DNA of 41,967 bases, taken from the NCBI GenBank assembly GCA_947598485.1, contig CANQFJ010000014.1, positions 1 through 41,967 of the forward strand. Direction: 5' to 3'. The notes below the pieces were generated by a model. It made no database searches, was not told the origin of the DNA, and saw only the letters and a program-made list of their open reading frames with translations. Of the stretch, positions 38,729 through 41,967 are shown one piece after another. The stretch's first letter is position 1; every line of letters begins with the position of its first letter. The translations under genes were made by a program, and so were the position numbers. This stretch comes from an uncultured Bacilli bacterium (GTDB lineage: Bacteria > Bacillota_I > Bacilli_A > RF39 > UBA660).

Positions 38729-39808
38729 ATGATTAAACATACACATACGGAAGGGACAGAAGTTAATTTTGCTAAACTTGAAGAGAGACTTTTACAAATA
38801 AATGATCCTGATGCTCTTACTAATTTCACTTTTACTAATCATGGTCTTTTATTTAGAGATGTTCCCTCATTAATTGTAGCAACGGGAGGATCCAAAGCAG
38901 CCGCTTATTATTTAAAAATGTTTTTTGAATCCCGGGGAACTATAGCGGAAGTAATTGAACCAAGAGATTATTTTTATAAACAAAATACTAGAATTTTTAA
39001 AAATTTAATTGTTATTTCTAATAGTGGTAAAACAAATGGCATATTAGATATCTTAAGAAGTAAATATAAACCTTTTTATGGAGCTAAATTTTTAATCACG
39101 GGTGATTATATAGAGCAGCCCGAGGACTATTATTTATGTGGGAGTAGCGAACTACCTGTGTTTTTCACTCTTTACTGGGGAAATTGTAAGTATGAAGAAA
39201 GGGAGAAAAGTTTTGTTTCTATTATTCCTACGCTTGCTCCGATGCTCATGGTTTTAGAACTAGCATTATTAATTGAACAAAGGCAGTATGAAATATCAAA
39301 AAATGATTTAATAAAAATAAATAATAAACTAAAAGATTTATTTACCAGAAGCAAAGAAAGAATTGCTAAACTGGATTTTAACTTTACAGATACCAATTTG
39401 ATTCAAGTAATGTCAGGATATGATACCCAGTGCTCTTCCTGCATTTTCGAATCAAATATGGTTGAAACGGGTACTAGCAGCATCGTTATTCATGATAAAG
39501 GATCATACTGTCATGGAAGAAGTAACTTATTATTTCAAAATCCTAATAGCCCAATGATATATTTAGCTCACCAAATGAAAGGCTTAGATAATGAGTTATT
39601 AAAAAACCTTACTGAGAGGTATCCTAATATTTTTACTTTTGATACTTTAGATGAAGATTCTAATATCTTTTGGAAAGAGTATTATTTGGCTCTTCAAATG
39701 TACTTTTTATCAAAGAAAATCGCGGAAGATAAAAATATAGATTTAACCTCTCCGGAGTATGACCCACATTTAGTTAGAAAACTTTATAATTATAAAGGAG
39801 AAATGTAA
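38729..39808 (+). CDS. SIS-domain sugar-phosphate isomerase-like protein
   Basis: The start follows GAGGA. The 359-residue protein has a double-SIS layout: SLIVATGGSKAAAYYLKMFF near residues 47-66, IVISNSGKTNGILDIL (SNSGKT at 97-102), and a second half with ETGTSSIVIHDKGSYCHGRS. SIS domains bind phosphosugars in isomerases and aminotransferases such as GlmS and the fructosamine deglycases. The catalytic residues for a named enzyme cannot be fixed by eye. It is directly followed by the Ham1-like gene, one base after its stop codon, so the two are cotranscribed. Confidence 0.82.
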   Translation: MIKHTHTEGTEVNFAKLEERLLQINDPDALTNFTFTNHGLLFRDVPSLIVATGGSKAAAYYLKMFFESRGTIAEVIEPRDYFYKQNTRIFKNLIVISNSGKTNGILDILRSKYKPFYGAKFLITGDYIEQPEDYYLCGSSELPVFFTLYWGNCKYEEREKSFVSIIPTLAPMLMVLELALLIEQRQYEISKNDLIKINNKLKDLFTRSKERIAKLDFNFTDTNLIQVMSGYDTQCSSCIFESNMVETGTSSIVIHDKGSYCHGRSNLLFQNPNSPMIYLAHQMKGLDNELLKNLTERYPNIFTFDTLDEDSNIFWKEYYLALQMYFLSKKIAEDKNIDLTSPEYDPHLVRKLYNYKGEM

Positions 39809-39809
39809 T

Positions 39810-40424
39810 ATGGAAAAATTAGTATTTGCCACAGGTAATATTCATAAAGGTTATGAAATCGAGGATTATTTTGCGAGACTTGGTATTCCGGTTGAAGTTG
39901 TCGAGTTTGATTTTCATGAACCAGAAGTTAACGATATAAGTGTTGTTTCCCAAAGTAAAGCTGTTGAGGCTTATAATGCTTTACAAATGCCATGCTTTGT
40001 GATTGATTCTGGCTTTAATATATGGGGCTATCCAAATAACCCGGGCTATCCTGGAGCTTTTGTGCGAAGAAGTGGTATATCAGAAAATGTAGATGAACTT
40101 TTAGAAACTATGAAAGATGTTGAAAATCGTGATTGTGAATTTATGGACTGTTTAACATATTATGATGGAAGTGATATGAATACTTTTTATGGCCTTGATA
40201 AAGGAACTCTTACCCATGAAAAATTAGGAACGGAAGATATTAAAATGCGCTCTAAATTATGGTTTGTATTTAAACCTTTAGGATCAGATAAGACTTTGGC
40301 TCAAATGACTGATGAAGAAAGAGCTCAAAGAAAAGGTAATCACGTATCTGCGAAAAAGTCCTTTGCTAACTGGTATAAACTTACGATTATGAATGATGTA
40401 TCAAGAGATAGACATCCTTCATAA
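39810..40424 (+). CDS. RdgB/Ham1-like nucleotide pyrophosphatase, divergent
   Basis: The 204-residue protein has the Ham1 order: LVFATGNIHKGYEIEDYFAR at the start, FVIDSGFNIWGYPNNPGYPG with AFVRRSGI, and the C-terminal TDEERAQRKGNHVSAKKSFA. Ham1/RdgB enzymes hydrolyse ITP, dITP and XTP. This protein differs in key places: SHR becomes NHVS and the DDSGL block becomes IDSGF, so the substrate may be different. The pairing with a SIS gene suggests a role with a sugar-linked or modified nucleotide. The ribosome binding site AAAGGAGA lies in the end of the SIS gene. Confidence 0.8.
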   Translation: MEKLVFATGNIHKGYEIEDYFARLGIPVEVVEFDFHEPEVNDISVVSQSKAVEAYNALQMPCFVIDSGFNIWGYPNNPGYPGAFVRRSGISENVDELLETMKDVENRDCEFMDCLTYYDGSDMNTFYGLDKGTLTHEKLGTEDIKMRSKLWFVFKPLGSDKTLAQMTDEERAQRKGNHVSAKKSFANWYKLTIMNDVSRDRHPS

Positions 40425-40438
40425 TTATAAGTTATAAT
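40409..40438 (+). promoter_or_regulatory. Promoter of the radical SAM gene, predicted leaderless
   Basis: TAGACA (40409-40414), an 18-base spacer and TATAAT (40433-40438). Transcription would start at about 40445, the first base of the start codon. The -35 lies inside the Ham1-like gene. Confidence 0.5.
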
Positions 40439-40444
40439 AACCTT

Positions 40445-41296
40445 ATGTTTAAAAAAATATATATTGAAATAACTAATATTTGTAATCTTAATTGTAAGTT
40501 TTGCCCTGATACAAAAAGAATCAAGAAAAATATGTCTTTACAGGAATTTACCAAGATAATTAATAAGATAAAAGGATATACCAACTTAGTGTATCTTCAT
40601 GTTAAGGGTGAGCCTTTACTTAATGATAATTTACCTTTATTTTTAGATGTACTAGAAAATAATAATCTCTTATGTAATATCACGACAAATGGCATTTTAT
40701 TAAAAGAAAAAGTTGATATCCTTAATAAAAGTCAAGCCGTAAGACAAATAAATATATCACTTCATAGCGCTATCCAAAATGATTTAGATGTAGATAAGTA
40801 CATGGATAATATATTAAATGCTGTAGATAAACTAAATAATAAGATTATTTCTTTAAGATTATGGAATTTAAAAGATATTAAAGATAATGATTTAAATGAT
40901 AAAATTATTAACAAATTATCAACGCATTATAAAACGGATAACTTAAAAGAAAAATTGAAAGAAAATAATTCTATCAAAGTAAAAAACAATATTTATATTA
41001 ATGAGGATACGGAGTTTGTTTGGCCTGATATCAATAATAAGGAAATTAATAAAGAGGGAAGGTGTCTAGCTTTAAAAGATCAAATAGCTATTTTAGTAGA
41101 TGGTACAGTAGTTCCTTGTTGTTTAGATAATAATGGCGACATTCCCTTAGGAAATATCTTTACTGAATCTTTAGAGGATATTTTAAACAAAGACATAACT
41201 AAAAAAATAAAAAATAGTTTTGAAAATAAAAAGATAGTTTGTAAGTTATGTAAGACATGTGGCTTTTTAAAAAGACTTGAAGATAAAAGAAAATAG
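40445..41296 (+). CDS. Radical SAM protein with a SPASM-like tail
   Basis: The 283-residue protein begins at ATG 40445. The N-terminal motif CNLNCKFC (Cys13, Cys17, Cys20) binds the SAM iron-sulfur cluster, followed by HVKGEPLLN and NITTNGILLK, the usual SAM-binding strands. The C-terminal part has ILVDGTVVPCCLDNNGDIPL, a second Cys cluster GRCLALKDQ, and CKLCKTCGFL, which is a SPASM/twitch-type auxiliary cluster region. Such enzymes modify peptides or carbohydrates; no precursor peptide gene is visible beside it. There is no ribosome binding site and the -10 is placed for a leaderless mRNA. Confidence 0.85.
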   Translation: MFKKIYIEITNICNLNCKFCPDTKRIKKNMSLQEFTKIINKIKGYTNLVYLHVKGEPLLNDNLPLFLDVLENNNLLCNITTNGILLKEKVDILNKSQAVRQINISLHSAIQNDLDVDKYMDNILNAVDKLNNKIISLRLWNLKDIKDNDLNDKIINKLSTHYKTDNLKEKLKENNSIKVKNNIYINEDTEFVWPDINNKEINKEGRCLALKDQIAILVDGTVVPCCLDNNGDIPLGNIFTESLEDILNKDITKKIKNSFENKKIVCKLCKTCGFLKRLEDKRK

Positions 41297-41326
41297 CATA
41301 TAATTAAAGGTGAAAGGATGATAAAA

Positions 41327-41878
41327 ATGCGAAAAAATATTAGTACTACTGAAGCTATATTTCCAATGCCAGTTTTAATGATAGCTACCTATAACGAGGA
41401 TGGTTCAGTTAATGTTATGAATGCTGCCTGGGGTATGATGAAAGATCGTGATGAAATAGTTCTTAACTTAACCGAAAGCCATAAAACCGTTAAAAATATT
41501 AAAGAAAGGAAAGCTTTTACTGTATCAATTGCGAATTCAGACCACGTAAAAGAAGCTGATTATTTTGGTGTAGTATCAGGAAATAATGAGGCAAATAAAT
41601 TTGCTAAAAGCGGATTAAGCGCTACGAAGTCAGAACGTGTTGATGCTCCGATTATAAATGAATTTCCTATTTGTATGGAATGTGAGTTTATAACATATGA
41701 TGATTATGGCGTAGTAGGTAAAGTAGTTAATACTTCACTAGATGAAAATGTTATGACGGGTGATAAAGTTGATATTGATAAAGTTAAAGCTATAGCCTTT
41801 GATCCATACACCCATGGATATTATGAAGTAGGTCATAGAGTAGGTAATGCTTTTAAGGATGGCTTAGATCTTAAATAA
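41327..41878 (+). CDS. Flavin reductase-like FMN-binding protein
   Basis: I prefer ATG 41327, about eight bases after GAAAGGA; ATG 41318 behind AAAGGTGA is also possible. The 183-residue protein is a flavin-reductase split barrel: FPMPVLMIATYNEDGSVNVM, NAAWGMMKDRDEIVLNLTES, AFTVSIANSDHVKEADYFGV and the C-terminal FDPYTHGYYEVGHRVGNAFK. These proteins bind FMN and reduce it with NAD(P)H or act as flavin-linked electron carriers. It ends before a palindrome and a terminator. Confidence 0.85.
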   Translation: MRKNISTTEAIFPMPVLMIATYNEDGSVNVMNAAWGMMKDRDEIVLNLTESHKTVKNIKERKAFTVSIANSDHVKEADYFGVVSGNNEANKFAKSGLSATKSERVDAPIINEFPICMECEFITYDDYGVVGKVVNTSLDENVMTGDKVDIDKVKAIAFDPYTHGYYEVGHRVGNAFKDGLDLK

Positions 41879-41928
41879 AGTACTTAGGTACCAGTACTAA
41901 GGAGTGAAAAATAAAGATCACTCCTTTT
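41879..41928 (+). terminator. Palindrome and terminator at the right edge
   Basis: AGTACT-TAGGTACC-AGTACT (41879-41898) is a perfect palindrome; AAGGAGTGA (41899-41907) then pairs with TCACTCCTT (41918-41926) and is followed by TT. The second hairpin is the likely terminator; the first may be part of the same structure. Confidence 0.6.
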
Positions 41929-41967
41929 AAAGTGGAAGAAATAAAAAAAGAGAAAAGAATAAAAAAT

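Overview
The window is very AT-rich and reads as chromosomal DNA of an uncultured low-GC Bacillota (Bacilli-like, perhaps a gut Mollicutes-affiliated lineage such as RF39). The evidence is RNase Y and RNase J, ScpAB, a CarD-like regulator, sortases with a sortase-anchored adhesin, AGGAGG-type ribosome binding sites and many extended -10 promoters (TGnTATAAT). TGA is used as a stop (hemolysin III family gene, WYL regulator) and TGG encodes Trp, so the Mycoplasma code does not apply. The lineage name is inference.

Layout. 1-2.8 kb is a decayed accessory patch: a RhuM-family gene cut by the window edge, the C-terminal half of a cupin gene, an XRE regulator with a transmembrane anchor and its own operator, and a DinD/BRO-like antirepressor pseudogene. 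2.9-6.7 kb holds a methyltransferase, an ASCH protein, a CarD-like regulator behind a terminator-like hairpin, and a lipoprotein with two diverged copies of one domain. 6.8-12.4 kb, on the minus strand, is the most distinctive locus: a long structured leader, a small HTH regulator, a small membrane protein, a 1270-residue thioester/CnaB adhesin with an unusual MPDTYN sorting signal, and a class D-like sortase.

12.5-28 kb is mixed chromosomal content: two small exported proteins, a Cu+ P-type ATPase, a hemolysin III family protein, a Pro/Asn-rich membrane protein, two large unknown proteins, a class B-like sortase with Lys where the catalytic Arg is expected, FabG, a thioredoxin-like lipoprotein, RNase Y, RNase J and 5-formyl-THF cyclo-ligase, ending in tRNA-Met. 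28.3-30.6 kb is a membrane protein followed by scpA-scpB and tRNA-Leu. Just after tRNA-Leu comes a second accessory patch: an HD-hydrolase remnant, a YefM-YoeB toxin-antitoxin pair with an operator inside its promoter, an acetyltransferase and an unknown gene.

32.8-41.9 kb carries enzymes and unknowns on the plus strand: DHH phosphoesterase, MBL hydrolase, a 707-residue unknown protein next to a RelA/SpoT-type synthetase domain with altered motifs, MmcQ/YjbR, a WYL regulator, a SIS protein paired with a Ham1-like protein, a radical SAM/SPASM protein and a flavin reductase. The best candidates for undescribed biology are the leader of the adhesin locus (one 12-nt sequence in a 5' hairpin loop, a variant in a terminator loop, and its complement beside the ribosome binding site), the adhesin locus itself, and the 707-residue/RelA-like pair.
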